Below are positions 9,101 to 18,397 of a DNA stretch of 64,000 bases, piece after piece. The notes under the pieces were generated by a model. The model searched no databases, was not told the origin of the DNA, and worked only from the letters and a program-made list of their open reading frames with translations. The stretch is from CBDATB01 sp965199745 (lineage in GTDB: Bacteria; Bacteroidota; Bacteroidia; Cytophagales; Flammeovirgaceae), in assembly GCA_965199745.1 (NCBI GenBank), contig CBDATB010000015.1, forward strand, positions 62,001 through 126,000. Direction: 5' to 3'. Position numbers and translations under genes: made by a program. Within the stretch, counting starts at the first letter, position 1; every line of letters begins with the position of its first letter.

Positions 9101-9670
9101 AAAAGCAAATTGCCCTGTAAGCTTTTCTAATAACTCAACCCTTTCATCTTTGCCGGCGTGTAGCAATTTAGTAAATTGTCCTTGTGCCAGAACGGTAGAT
9201 TTGATAAATTGATTGAAATTCAGTCCGATGATGCTTTGATTTTTGCTCGGACATTCCGATTTCTTTAAATCCATAGGTGTTTCAGAAGGCAATTCGGCAA
9301 TCCACATTTCATAATCTTTTAGCTTCCCTTTTGGCGTTCTGCCAATAGACCAATGGGTGCGATATTGCACTCCTTTTACCTGATAATCTACCTCTGCGTA
9401 AGTGCTTAAAATATGTTGCTTAATTATGATACCTGTTTTTTCAATATAATCCTTCGAAATAGCCCTGCCTTTTCCTTCACTGGTAAGAAATCGTGGTATT
9501 TTATTGAATAAGGCGAGGCAAATGGCATCTAAAATGGTTGACTTACCGGCACCCGTAGTACCAGTAACAGCAAATAAAGGTGCTTCTGAAAGAGGAGGTT
9601 TTTGGAAGTCTATCTCATAGTTACCTCTGATAGAATTAATATTGCTGATGCGTATAGCTAGTATTTTCAT
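6137..9670 (-). CDS. sbcC: Exonuclease SbcC (Rad50-like ATPase subunit)
   Basis: 1177 residues in the SMC/Rad50 layout. An N-terminal ATPase half has Walker A GTTGAGKST near residue 37. Very long lysine/glutamine/glutamate-rich coiled coils flank a central zinc hook CPLCG near residue 593. The C-terminal half has the ABC signature LSGGESF (about 1083) and Walker B LFIDEGFGNLDE (about 1113). SbcC works with the nuclease SbcD to cut hairpins and DNA ends. sbcD is normally next to sbcC, but there is no sbcD in this window on either side, so it must lie elsewhere or be lost. Length and motifs indicate an intact gene. Confidence 0.96.
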   Translation of the reverse strand: MKILAIRISNINSIRGNYEIDFQKPPLSEAPLFAVTGTTGAGKSTILDAICLALFNKIPRFLTSEGKGRAISKDYIEKTGIIIKQHILSTYAEVDYQVKGVQYRTHWSIGRTPKGKLKDYEMWIAELPSETPMDLKKSECPSKNQSIIGLNFNQFIKSTVLAQGQFTKLLHAGKDERVELLEKLTGQFAFRAVSKLAYGRAKEEECKINQKTDLRKQLSFLDSENFANIQQSLKNLTKQQKELFRQLKILEKLQERRKNIEQKQINLALVNKEISQNEQNIQNNTPNFQRLKRHHHLLYLKTDIDKLWQLDCEIKALSENIQQIEQKIQCQKNLCTQKQQQKSESVQKIEQLAESNRQLQKLCSQIDELDKTIDTAQLQYKHLKNHYTEKETQYSEAQKRCKNFQKIAEEEHLRQQKIQQWLQENKNLAALSRNHCLIVDCYKRLKNIQEIITQNISKNQKLSEALKGVGFDQSMLKIKDWQLRGEEKYRQLQTTLTDKNRLESDYTEILELIKPLHQHVIDITNYTEDQKSLQKEYQQTKEKAATLNSEIKLNREELALELLQEEELRIRKERQTKEANLKILRSELKESQPCPLCGATHHPYQTKAPELQIQTIQSTLAKVQNMIERLRKQQTAYLEQKTGYEKDIEVCKKQYHHIQQKLNELMSAKERILETVRRDPRLAKINLQAEILHNNIKEITRERTCVQEIAKIKKGLQHIELLISHITQYENIYSELTKQIVPYQEKEKKICQEILARLQTKKNLWEKAHKKFNDSEKLLENAKTQILDQENIAAKILTEKQQRQAELNTQQSRLKELKAQRQRLFGCKDTQRELQNMQQKYELAEQSQIAFDKELIKLEITLAKEEENLKKHRKDKDKKQVSRVELSAQLMPQLEKQGYDSLEATKTDVLTAKDAEYIINEKENLEKRKNSLAEKSEILLLEIEELAKDDDENLSDEALAEQYINTENENKIVAQQIKEKEFAIKKSEETKKQYDRLSKEIKQLKKKAEKWYLLNDYIGSSDGKKFASYAQELVLVWLLGLANERLKKFNDRYQLSKYKEDEDTNDLYVIDRYQADMRRSVKSLSGGESFLMSLALALGLSDMASQNAHIESLFIDEGFGNLDEEALEATIATLETLQAETGKTIGIISHISSLKERIQTKINIVQEGNGFSSLTVE

Positions 9671-9982
9671 AGAAGACTTTGTTTAATACTTCTACTTTCA
9701 GAAGATGAAAAAAGGACTTAAAAAGTGCGTAAGTTCAATTATACTAACTCGGATTAAAAAAAAAGGAAAGAAAAAATTTCCTCCGTGTAAATAAAACTGA
9801 CTGAGCCAAAAGGGGAGGATTTATCTTGAGAAACTTCACAAAAGTGAAAAATATAAACGGTATTATACCAATCCGCGTAACTATTTTTAGTTACATTAGC
9901 ATTTTTTGCCTTGCATTTATTCTGATTCATACCAGTCTGTCAGCAAAAGATATAAGAAAATATATCCATAAATATCAACACT
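9671..9982. other. Intergenic gap between divergent sbcC and rfaE2
   Basis: A 312-bp AT-rich stretch upstream of both divergent genes, so promoters for both should lie here. A short inverted repeat (GGAAA near 9764, TTTCC near 9777) separated by an A tract is visible. A TTG-started open frame from 9826 runs into rfaE2 in another frame. It looks like chance, because its first part is hydrophobic and the rest is a shifted reading of rfaE2. Confidence 0.5.
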
Positions 9983-10480
9983 ATGAATCATTTATCCGGT
10001 GCCACTGCCCAAAAAGTGGTGAACCTGTCCAACGCCATCAGGGATGTTCAAACCTGGCAGAACCAAAATGAAAAAGTAGTATTTACTAACGGTTGTTTTG
10101 ACATATTACACGTCGGTCATGTGGACTACTTAGAAAAAGCCAGTACTTTTGGCAGTAAGATGATTATTGGCTTGAATAATGACGATTCTGTAAGAAGATT
10201 AAAAGGAGATGATCGTCCTATTATGCCGGGTTATGCTAGGGCAAGAATTTTGGCTGCTTTGGCTTTTGTGGATGCCGTCGTACTCTTTTCGGAAGATACA
10301 CCTTATCAGTTGATTAATGCCTTGCAACCTGATGTATTAGTAAAAGGCAGTGATTACGATGCAAAAAAGATTGTTGGTGCAGACGTTGTACTCACACGCG
10401 GCGGAACAGTAGAAACTGTTGAGATAGTAACAGGACACTCCAGTACTCTTATTGTTAATAAGATAAGAAGTGAGAATTAA
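9983..10480 (+). CDS. rfaE2: D-glycero-beta-D-manno-heptose 1-phosphate adenylyltransferase
   Basis: 165 residues, a stand-alone nucleotidyltransferase equal to the C-terminal half of HldE. The motif FTNGCFDILHVGHVDYL carries the HxGH ATP-binding site, and later TRGGTVETVEIV and STLIVNKI match the family end. It makes ADP-heptose from heptose 1-phosphate for lipopolysaccharide core or related envelope glycans. The kinase half is encoded separately at 55339-56322. The ATG at 9983 gives the usual short N-terminal extension. A TPR or peptidase link with the next gene, 36 bp on, is not evident. Confidence 0.92.
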   Translation: MNHLSGATAQKVVNLSNAIRDVQTWQNQNEKVVFTNGCFDILHVGHVDYLEKASTFGSKMIIGLNNDDSVRRLKGDDRPIMPGYARARILAALAFVDAVVLFSEDTPYQLINALQPDVLVKGSDYDAKKIVGADVVLTRGGTVETVEIVTGHSSTLIVNKIRSEN

Positions 10481-10516
10481 AAAATTATTTGTTTATTTAT
10501 ATAAAAACCCAATACA

Positions 10517-11209
10517 ATGCTAATTTTAATTATTGTTACTTTAACAGGCTTGAGTTGGTATGTCAATTCTCGCCTGAAAAATAAATTCAGGCATTATTCA
10601 CAAACTTCTCTCTACTCTGGAATGAGTGGTGCTGAAGCGGCAGCGCGCATGTTGCAGCATTACAGATTAAGTGATGTACAGATTACTTGTGTGCAAGGAC
10701 AACTGACAGACCATTATAATCCCGCTAATAAAACTGTAAACCTAAGCGAAGCTGTTTACTATGGTAGAAATGCAGCAGCAGTAGCTGTGGCAAGCCACGA
10801 ATGCGGCCATGCTGTACAACACGCCAGCGCATATAGTATGTTAGAATTTCGCTCGATGCTGGTGCCTGTACAAAACATTAGCTCCAAGCTGCTTAATATT
10901 GTGGTGTTAGGCTCTTTTTTTGGTAGCATGTTTTTGATGGGAGGTTTTAATCCTGATCTTGTATTTCCCATTATCATCTTGTGCTATATGGTAATTACAC
11001 TGTTCGGATTAGTTACTTTACCCGTAGAAATAGACGCTAGTAAAAGGGCATTGAGTTGGATAGAAAACAACAGTGTTGTAACTCCACAAGAGTACAATAT
11101 GGCTAAAGATGCACTGAAGTGGGCAGGACTCACTTACCTAGTTTCAGCCCTGGGTTCTCTGGTTATGTTAGGCTATTATGTGATAAGTTATTTGAGTAGT
11201 CGCGATTAG
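10517..11209 (+). CDS. Membrane-bound neutral zinc metallopeptidase (YugP-like)
   Basis: 230 residues. An N-terminal membrane anchor (1-16) is followed by the zincin motif SHECGHAVQHA (HECGH at 94-98), then hydrophobic segments near 125-145, 150-170 and 205-225. The GMSGAEAAARML segment and GQLTDHYNPANKTVNLS are family hallmarks of Pfam Zn_peptidase_2. The substrate is unknown for the family. The gene ends 8 bp before the convergent cusA-like gene. Confidence 0.92.
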   Translation: MLILIIVTLTGLSWYVNSRLKNKFRHYSQTSLYSGMSGAEAAARMLQHYRLSDVQITCVQGQLTDHYNPANKTVNLSEAVYYGRNAAAVAVASHECGHAVQHASAYSMLEFRSMLVPVQNISSKLLNIVVLGSFFGSMFLMGGFNPDLVFPIIILCYMVITLFGLVTLPVEIDASKRALSWIENNSVVTPQEYNMAKDALKWAGLTYLVSALGSLVMLGYYVISYLSSRD

Positions 11210-11217
11210 CACACATT

Positions 11218-14200
11218 TTACTTCTGGAGAGCTCCTAAATTATTTTTTATTTTTGAGCTTTTTTCTAACCATCTACAATACAGCACTGGCACAACAAACA
11301 AAGTAATTAAAGAGATACTCATACCACCAAAGGCAGGGATAGCCATGGGTATCATTATACCAGCACCTTTACCAGTGGAGGTAAGTATGGGTAAAAGTGC
11401 TAGAATGGTGGTGGCAGAGGTCATTAAAGCTGCTCGTATTCGGTGCTTCGACCCTGCTAATACTGCCTTTCTAATAGATGGTACGTCATTGTATTTTTGC
11501 CTAGGAGTATTGTGCAGATAGGTGGCAATTAACACCCCATCGTCAGTAGCAATACCAAACAAAGCGATAAAGCCTACCCAAACAGCCACACTCAAGTTAA
11601 GTGTACTGATTTGAAATAATTTGCGCATACTAATCCCAAATAGTTCAAAATTCATGAACCAAGGCTGTTGATAACACCAAAGCATTAGAAAACCACCTGC
11701 AAAAGCCACAGCGATGCCAGAGGCTATCATAAGTGTGATTGGAACAGACCTGAATTGCAAATACAAGATAACAAAAATCAGTGCCAAACAAACTGGAATA
11801 ATCAGTTTTAGTTGCTTTTCAGCGTGTACCTGATTTTCGTAAGTACCAGCGAATTTAAAACTGACACCTGCCGGCACTTTGAGTTCACCTATACGAATTT
11901 TTTCCGATATATGCGCCTGAACGCTTTCCACAACCTGTACTTCGGAATAACCTTTTTTTTTATCAAACAGTACATAGCTGGTTAAAAAGGTATCTTCACT
12001 ACGGATCATTTGGGGGCCACTTCTGTAGGTAATTGTTGCTATCTCAGCGAGTGGAATTTGTATACCATTATTGGCTGTAAATAAAGCCTGCTTGAGTATT
12101 TCAGGATCATCGCGTAATTCTCTGGGGTAGCGTAGTCGGATAGCATAACGTTCTCTGCCCTCCACACTATAATCTAGCGGCACTCCGCCTATGAGTGTTT
12201 CAATAAATAGCTGTACATCTTTGATACGCAAACCATAGCGGGCTATTCTTTTACGATCGATAATAATTTGTAGATAAGGTTTACCAACAATTCGTTCTGC
12301 AAAAACTGCTTCACGCTTCACAGCAGGTACTTGTTTGATATGACGCTCTAATTGGTATGCGAATTTTTCAATGCTTTGCAAATCTTTACCCTTTACTTTA
12401 ATACCGATGGGTGCACGCATACCGGTTTGGAGCATAACCAACCGTGTAGCAATCGGTTGTAGCTTAGGAGCGGAAGTAACTCCGGGCAGGCGGGTAGCCG
12501 CTACAATCTCTTGCCAGATGTCGTCAGTAGAATGAATATGGCTTCGCCATTGACGAAAGTATCTTCCATTTTTGGAGCGAATAAGTAAATCAGTGTTTAT
12601 GTAGGATTCATCTGCTTTTCCTAACGTACGAATATCCCCGTTCACATCTTTGATAAAAAAGCGACCTTGCGCATCGGTTTTAAAAGTAAGTTTAATTCCT
12701 TTTTCATCACTTAAATATTCATTTTTGTACTGAATAATATTTTCGTACATCGAAATGGGTGCTGGGTCGAGAGCAGAAGTTGCACGTCCGAGTTTTCCAA
12801 CCACCCAGTCTATTTCAGGAATGGCAGCCACAGCCATATCTAATTGCCTAATAACTCGATGATTTTCTGCAATGCCGGCATGCGGCATAGAGGTAGGCAT
12901 TAATAGGAAAGCACCTTCATCGAAGCTAGGCATAAATTCTTGATTGATACCGGGAAAGGTTTTGTTCAGACGGCTATAAATAGCGTTTTCAGGAGAAATA
13001 CCCGCTTTCTTTAATAAGCCAAAAATAGTATCGAAACCTTGCCAAGCTAAGACACCAAAAAACACAGTTAAACACGGGATAATTAAAAACAGTACTTGAT
13101 GATTAAGACACCATTGAAGTAGTTTCGGATAAAGCTGCCGAAAGTAGTACAAACCACCCAAAATGATAGCCATTAAAAAAGTAATAAACAAAAAATTAGA
13201 CCACAAGCCCTTACCTGCCCCCAAAGGCAGCCAAGTGCGAGTAAGCACATACAAAACAATAATCATAATGAATGCTTTCAGCAGAATGTCTCGATATTTT
13301 TTATACTTAGACCAAAGAGTAAATTTCCACCTGAATATCCACCAAGCACACGCAGGCATAACTGTAAGTGTGATAAAGAGTGCAGCAATAAGAGCTACAG
13401 TTTTGGTAAAAGCTAATGGCATAAATAGCTTCCCTTCTGCACCTTGTAAAGCAAATACCGGAATAAAGCTGATTAATGTAGTTGTTACTGCCGTGAGTAT
13501 AGGGCTGCTCACTTCTCGGGCAGAACAAGCAATAATTTTAAATAGCACTTTGGATCGGAGATTTTTTTCTTCTCTCCATTCACTCGATAGGTGTAGGTTC
13601 TTTAGTAGATTTTCTGAAAAAATAATACCTAAATCAACCACAGTACCAATAGCAATAGCAATACCAGACAATGACACGATGTTGGCAGTTATGCCGAAAA
13701 TTTTCATAGCGATAAAAACAAAAAAAACTACCACTGGCAAAAGCACAGAAACTATCACCGATGCTCTGAGGTTCATAAGCATGACTATCATCACCGCAGT
13801 AGTGATTAATACTTCCAGTGTCAGGGCTTCTTTGAGTGTATACAAGGTTTCGTTAATGAGCCGTGAGCGGTTGTAGAAGGGAATGATTTTCAATTGGCTG
13901 ATTCTGCCATCAGATAGGGTTTTTGTGGGCATGCCAACGATCATTTCAGTAATTTTTTCCTCAATGCGTTTAATTGTTTCCATTGGGTTAGCTCCATGGC
14001 GAGCAACAATAACACCGCCAACGGCTTCTGCACCAGCTTTGTCGAGCAATCCTCTGCGGGTTGCTGGACCAACACTAACTACTGCAACATCTTTAATACG
14101 AATGGGTACATGTTCATTAACAGTTACTACGGCATCTTCTAGGTCTGCTGTATTTTTAATATAACCCAAACCTCTCACAAAGTATTCGGCACGGTTTATT

Positions 14201-14919
14201 TCAATAGTTTTGGCACCTACATCTAAGTTACTGCCACGAATACTTTCAATAATTTGTGCTAATGATACACCATGTGCTTGCATGGCGTATGGGTTGACAT
14301 CTATCTGATATTCTTTGACAAATCCGCCCACAGAGGCTACTTCGGCGACGCCCTCGATAGCCATAAGTGCATAGCGCACATAAAAATCTTGGATACTGCG
14401 CAGTTCGTGTAAATCCCAACCTCCGCTAGGTTTTCCGGTGGTATCGTACCCTTCGAGTGTATACCAGAATACTTGCCCCAAAGCTGTAGCATCCGGTCCT
14501 AAGGCAGGTTGTACACCTTTAGGTAGAATGCCAGCAGGCAGTGCATTGAGCTTTTCGAGGATGCGTGAGCGGCTCCAGTAAAACTCTGTTTTCTCATCGA
14601 AGATGAGGTAGATGCTCGAAAAACCAAAGACTGATGAGCTTCGGATAGTTTTAACGTTTGGCACACCCAACAAGGCAGTAGTGAGTGGGTAAGTGATTTG
14701 ATCTTCAATGTCCTGTGGCGATCGCCCTGGCCACTGGGTAAAAATAATTTGTTGGTTTTCACTAATATCGGGAATTGCATCCACTGCTACTGAGTAGCGG
14801 GGTAATAGTTTTGGTGCGAGGTCAAAAGGGGCTACCATCAAGCCGCTTAACATAAGTGATATGACCACTAAGCCCGTAATCAGTCGGTTTTGGAGGAAAA
14901 AATCAATAACCTTTTGCAT
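11218..14919 (-). CDS. CusA/CzcA-type heavy-metal efflux RND transporter
   Basis: A 1233-residue inner-membrane RND proton antiporter, longer than the typical 1040 because of inserted segments around the second membrane half. The start (helix, then D-A-I-P-D-I-S-E-N-Q and QWPGRSPQDIEDQITYPL) is diagnostic of the heavy-metal efflux (HME) subfamily. Membrane helices cluster near 345-560 and 1020-1215. MPSFDEGAFLLMPTSMPHAG matches the HME periplasmic motif. Such pumps normally need a membrane fusion protein (CusB) and an outer-membrane channel (CusC), which are not adjacent here. The gene starts 5 bp after the SDR gene upstream, so the two are probably co-transcribed. The exact metal cannot be deduced. 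Confidence 0.93.
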   Translation of the reverse strand: MQKVIDFFLQNRLITGLVVISLMLSGLMVAPFDLAPKLLPRYSVAVDAIPDISENQQIIFTQWPGRSPQDIEDQITYPLTTALLGVPNVKTIRSSSVFGFSSIYLIFDEKTEFYWSRSRILEKLNALPAGILPKGVQPALGPDATALGQVFWYTLEGYDTTGKPSGGWDLHELRSIQDFYVRYALMAIEGVAEVASVGGFVKEYQIDVNPYAMQAHGVSLAQIIESIRGSNLDVGAKTIEINRAEYFVRGLGYIKNTADLEDAVVTVNEHVPIRIKDVAVVSVGPATRRGLLDKAGAEAVGGVIVARHGANPMETIKRIEEKITEMIVGMPTKTLSDGRISQLKIIPFYNRSRLINETLYTLKEALTLEVLITTAVMIVMLMNLRASVIVSVLLPVVVFFVFIAMKIFGITANIVSLSGIAIAIGTVVDLGIIFSENLLKNLHLSSEWREEKNLRSKVLFKIIACSAREVSSPILTAVTTTLISFIPVFALQGAEGKLFMPLAFTKTVALIAALFITLTVMPACAWWIFRWKFTLWSKYKKYRDILLKAFIMIIVLYVLTRTWLPLGAGKGLWSNFLFITFLMAIILGGLYYFRQLYPKLLQWCLNHQVLFLIIPCLTVFFGVLAWQGFDTIFGLLKKAGISPENAIYSRLNKTFPGINQEFMPSFDEGAFLLMPTSMPHAGIAENHRVIRQLDMAVAAIPEIDWVVGKLGRATSALDPAPISMYENIIQYKNEYLSDEKGIKLTFKTDAQGRFFIKDVNGDIRTLGKADESYINTDLLIRSKNGRYFRQWRSHIHSTDDIWQEIVAATRLPGVTSAPKLQPIATRLVMLQTGMRAPIGIKVKGKDLQSIEKFAYQLERHIKQVPAVKREAVFAERIVGKPYLQIIIDRKRIARYGLRIKDVQLFIETLIGGVPLDYSVEGRERYAIRLRYPRELRDDPEILKQALFTANNGIQIPLAEIATITYRSGPQMIRSEDTFLTSYVLFDKKKGYSEVQVVESVQAHISEKIRIGELKVPAGVSFKFAGTYENQVHAEKQLKLIIPVCLALIFVILYLQFRSVPITLMIASGIAVAFAGGFLMLWCYQQPWFMNFELFGISMRKLFQISTLNLSVAVWVGFIALFGIATDDGVLIATYLHNTPRQKYNDVPSIRKAVLAGSKHRIRAALMTSATTILALLPILTSTGKGAGIMIPMAIPAFGGMSISLITLFVVPVLYCRWLEKSSKIKNNLGALQK

Positions 14920-14924
14920 AATCT

Positions 14925-16340
14925 TTATTTGCTTAATGCATCAATTAAGCCCGAAAAAACAAAGCCGTGAAAAGGATAAACTGCATACCAGTAAAGTCTG
15001 CCCAAAATACCCTTCGGTCGAAAAGTGGCCGTTTGGTATAAGGTATTATCAATTATTTTAAATTCGAGCCAAGCCTCACCAGGCAGTTTCATTTCTGCAA
15101 ATAGCAGCAAACGTTTTTTTTCTTTATTAGCGTAAAGGACTCTCCAGAAATCAATAGCATCGCCTGCATTCACGCGCGTTTTGTGTGTTCTACCTCTTCT
15201 GCTCCCTACCCCGCCAAAGCACTTATCGAGAAAACCCCTAATTTGCCAAAGCCAGTTAGCGTGATACCAGCCCGTTTCACCACCGATAGACCATATCTTT
15301 TCAACAGTTCGCTTGTGCTTTGCAAGTGTTCTTGTACGCCGGTCCAGAAAACAACCGTAAGTAGGTACATTCAAAAAATCTGACAGACTTTGCTCAAAAC
15401 GACCGCTGATAAGCGAATCTTTCCAACTTGATATAATTTCTTTATTTTCAATTTTTAAGAAAGTTCTTTCTAACGCCTGTGCATAACTCAAGGGTGTTAT
15501 ATCCAATATTTTATTTAATGTACTACTGCGACAAATTACCTCTACTTTCATGCTATTTACAAGTGCGGCAGCTAGTTTGTAGGAGGTAGAAGTAATAAAA
15601 TAAAGCCAATAAGAAGAAAGTTTGGGAGTCATTACGGGTACGGTAAAAATCCATCTTTTTAGTTTTCTTACCCGAGCAAATCCCAGTAGCATTTGCTTGT
15701 AAGAAAGTATATCGGTACCACCAATATCAAAGTTTTTACCGAAAACAGCTGGATGAAAAAGTGATTTTTGCAAAAAATGTATCACATCGGCAATACCGAT
15801 GGGCTGGCAACGAGTATTCAACCACTTAGGTGCAACCATTACTGGCAACTTCTCTACCAAATCACGAATAATTTCAAAAGAAGCACTACCAGAGCCGATA
15901 ATGATACCTGCCCTAAGTGTAGTGCAATGATAAGTACCTTTACCCAACTCATCCTCAACAGCTTTTCTGGAGGCTAGGTGTTTCGACAAAGAAATTTCGT
16001 TGACAATACCACTGAGGTAAATAACATGTTTCACTTGCGTACGACCCAAGGCATTTCTGAAATTTCTGGCACACTTTAGCTCTAAAGAGGAGAAATCGCC
16101 AGATGAAGACATGGAATGAATCAAATAGTAGGCTGCATCTATATTTACGGGTATTTTTTGCAAACTACTCTCATCGAGAAAGTCAGCTACTAAGACTTTT
16201 GCCCGACCGCCTAGAGCAGCTGGTACGTGGTAGCGGTTAATATCTCTTACACAGCAAAAGACTTGATATCCTTGTTGTAAAAGTATAGGTAGCAGCCGTT
16301 TGCCAATATATCCGGTAGCTCCGGTAAGTAGGATTTTCAT
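14925..16340 (-). CDS. NAD(P)-binding SDR-family protein with C-terminal DUF2867-like domain
   Basis: 471 residues. The N-terminus MKILLTGATGYIGKRLLP is an atypical-SDR Rossmann start (TGxxGxxG). The sugar-epimerase-like fold runs to about residue 300, including YYLIHSMSS and an HVIYLSGI strand. The C-terminal third (about 320-471, with WSIGGETGWYHANWLWQIRG and FRPKGILGRLYWY) matches the DUF2867-type tail seen in this Bacteroidota/proteobacterial family. Substrates are unknown. It sits 5 bp upstream of the metal-efflux gene on the same strand, which suggests one transcript without making the function clear. Confidence 0.85.
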   Translation of the reverse strand: MKILLTGATGYIGKRLLPILLQQGYQVFCCVRDINRYHVPAALGGRAKVLVADFLDESSLQKIPVNIDAAYYLIHSMSSSGDFSSLELKCARNFRNALGRTQVKHVIYLSGIVNEISLSKHLASRKAVEDELGKGTYHCTTLRAGIIIGSGSASFEIIRDLVEKLPVMVAPKWLNTRCQPIGIADVIHFLQKSLFHPAVFGKNFDIGGTDILSYKQMLLGFARVRKLKRWIFTVPVMTPKLSSYWLYFITSTSYKLAAALVNSMKVEVICRSSTLNKILDITPLSYAQALERTFLKIENKEIISSWKDSLISGRFEQSLSDFLNVPTYGCFLDRRTRTLAKHKRTVEKIWSIGGETGWYHANWLWQIRGFLDKCFGGVGSRRGRTHKTRVNAGDAIDFWRVLYANKEKKRLLLFAEMKLPGEAWLEFKIIDNTLYQTATFRPKGILGRLYWYAVYPFHGFVFSGLIDALSK

Positions 16341-16436
16341 ATTTGTTACTTTTCAGTTTTTAGGCTAAGTACAGAGTTGAAGTGAATTATTTGAGCTAAA
16401 ACCAGATATTTTAAATATATTCTAAAAATCGTCAAC

Positions 16437-18371
16437 CTACCCGAGCAACCGATTAATTTTATCGTACAGCACTTGCTGGTCGTAAGGCTTGGCAATATAG
16501 TCGTTCATGCCGGCAGCTTGGCATCTTTCGGCTTCTCCTTTTAGTGCCGAGGCAGTCATGGCAATAATGGGGGTATTGGCTTTTTTCCCTTTGAAAGTTC
16601 TACGAATTTGGCGGGTAGCCGTGTAACCATCCATTTGAGGCATATGTACGTCCATAAGGATGAAGTCATAGCTTGTTGTTTTTAATTTTTCTATGGCTTC
16701 CACACCATTTTGTACTACATCTACGTTGTAACCCCACTTGTTTAATATTGTCATTACAATCATTTGATTAACTTGGTTGTCTTCTGCTAGAAGTGCATAT
16801 TTTCCCGACTGTACATTAGCTTCTTGTTTATAAATTTCATGCTGTTTATCTGGCAACATACTCATCCGTGGGAGTCTTTTTTTGAAACTTATTTCAAAGA
16901 AAAAAGTTGTTCCCTTGTTTACTTGACTTTCCAATCTAATTTGACCGCCCTGCATTTCTATTAATTTTTTAGTAATGGCCAAGCCCAGACCAGTGCCACC
17001 ATATTTGCGGGCAGTGCTGCTGGAGGCTTGTATAAAACCTCTGAATATACTTTCTTTTTTGTGTTCAGGAATACCGATGCCTGTATCTTTTACATAAAAA
17101 CCTATCTTCACACGCGTCGCCCTCTCTTCGAGTAAGCGAGCACCAATAATTATTTTACCCTTTTCAGTGAATTTAATAGCATTGGTAAAAAGGTTTGATA
17201 AAATTTGGTTAAAACGCACTGGATCTCCAATAAATTGCTTAGGCACATCGTGTCCGATTTCTGTCTTGACATGCAGATTTTTACTAATACATTTAGGCTT
17301 GTACACAATGAGCAAGACGTTAATGATGGAAGTCAGGCTAATAATATCCTCTTCAAAATCAAGCATACCAGCTTCTATTTTAGAAAAGTCTAAAATATCA
17401 TTGATAATCACCATTAGGTCATCGGCAGAAGACTGGATAGTACTTACATATTTTTGCTGCTCGGCATTTAGTTGGGTGTCTTCGAGTAGTCTAATTACCC
17501 CAATAACACCATTCATAGGAGTCCTGATTTCATGGCTCATGTTAGCCAGAAACTGCTCTTTTGCATTGGCAGAATACTCGGCTTGCTCCTTGGAATTTAC
17601 GAGTGCTTTATTCTGTTTTTCCATCTGGTCTAGCATACCGTTAAAACTGCGAATGAGATTTCCTACTTCGTCTTGTGCATCGCTTTTTATTCTGATGGAA
17701 TAATCTTTTTTGCAAGAAACCTCTTTAGCTTTTGCATCGAGGTGCAAGATAGGCTTGGTTACTATCTTCTGTAGTTGGTTAGCTATGACATAAGTAAATA
17801 ACGAGGCAGTGATAAGAATAGCGGTAAAGGCAAGAATAGAACGCTGATAACGCTCCGAAAATAAAGTTAAATCAGAATGAATATATACTGTGCCGACCAA
17901 GCCGCTTTCATCGTTAATAGGCACATATACTTGCAGGCTATTGCCAGATAAATCAAAATTGACTTCTTGATCTTCAGTGTGTGTCGTATCGAGCATGCCG
18001 CCCGTAATATAATCAATTAGCGTGCTATTTGATTCTTGGCTACTTTCTACAACAACTTTTTCATACTTAACAAATATTTTTCCTTCTTTATCAAATACAC
18101 AAGCTGCCAGTATATTATCGTTTTTTCTGAGGAGAGGATATATTTCTAGTTGGGCATTTCTCGAATCCTGCGACTGCAACAAAGAAATAATTGATTTGCC
18201 AGCTACACGGGCTAAATTTGTTGATCTAGCTATTATTTTATTTTTGTTATTAACATAATCGAAGCTAAGAAAAGTCGACAGAGAGAACAATAAAGAACCC
18301 GCACTGATAAACACAATAATTGTTATGATTTTTATCCTGATGGAAACGCGTATATTTTTCATATTCCACAA
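16437..18371 (-). CDS. Hybrid sensor histidine kinase/response regulator
   Basis: 644 residues. A membrane helix (about 15-35), an extracytoplasmic sensor region, a second helix (about 180-200) and a HAMP linker lead to a HisKA domain with the phosphoacceptor His in MSHEIRTPMNGVIG (about 279). An HATPase domain follows with the N box (NLFTNAIKF), DTGIGIP and GGTGLGLAI. A receiver domain ends the protein with the phosphorylated Asp in ILMDVHMPQMDG (about 573) and the conserved Lys in IAKPY. No cognate DNA-binding regulator lies next to it, so the output is not visible. Built like BarA-type hybrid kinases but without an Hpt domain. Confidence 0.94.
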   Translation of the reverse strand: MWNMKNIRVSIRIKIITIIVFISAGSLLFSLSTFLSFDYVNNKNKIIARSTNLARVAGKSIISLLQSQDSRNAQLEIYPLLRKNDNILAACVFDKEGKIFVKYEKVVVESSQESNSTLIDYITGGMLDTTHTEDQEVNFDLSGNSLQVYVPINDESGLVGTVYIHSDLTLFSERYQRSILAFTAILITASLFTYVIANQLQKIVTKPILHLDAKAKEVSCKKDYSIRIKSDAQDEVGNLIRSFNGMLDQMEKQNKALVNSKEQAEYSANAKEQFLANMSHEIRTPMNGVIGVIRLLEDTQLNAEQQKYVSTIQSSADDLMVIINDILDFSKIEAGMLDFEEDIISLTSIINVLLIVYKPKCISKNLHVKTEIGHDVPKQFIGDPVRFNQILSNLFTNAIKFTEKGKIIIGARLLEERATRVKIGFYVKDTGIGIPEHKKESIFRGFIQASSSTARKYGGTGLGLAITKKLIEMQGGQIRLESQVNKGTTFFFEISFKKRLPRMSMLPDKQHEIYKQEANVQSGKYALLAEDNQVNQMIVMTILNKWGYNVDVVQNGVEAIEKLKTTSYDFILMDVHMPQMDGYTATRQIRRTFKGKKANTPIIAMTASALKGEAERCQAAGMNDYIAKPYDQQVLYDKINRLLG

Positions 18372-18397
18372 ATTGTTTCACTACACATAATAGTAGT

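Noticed and set aside
9826..10071. Open frame overlapping the start of rfaE2
   Set aside because: TTG start, and the second half is rfaE2 in another frame.
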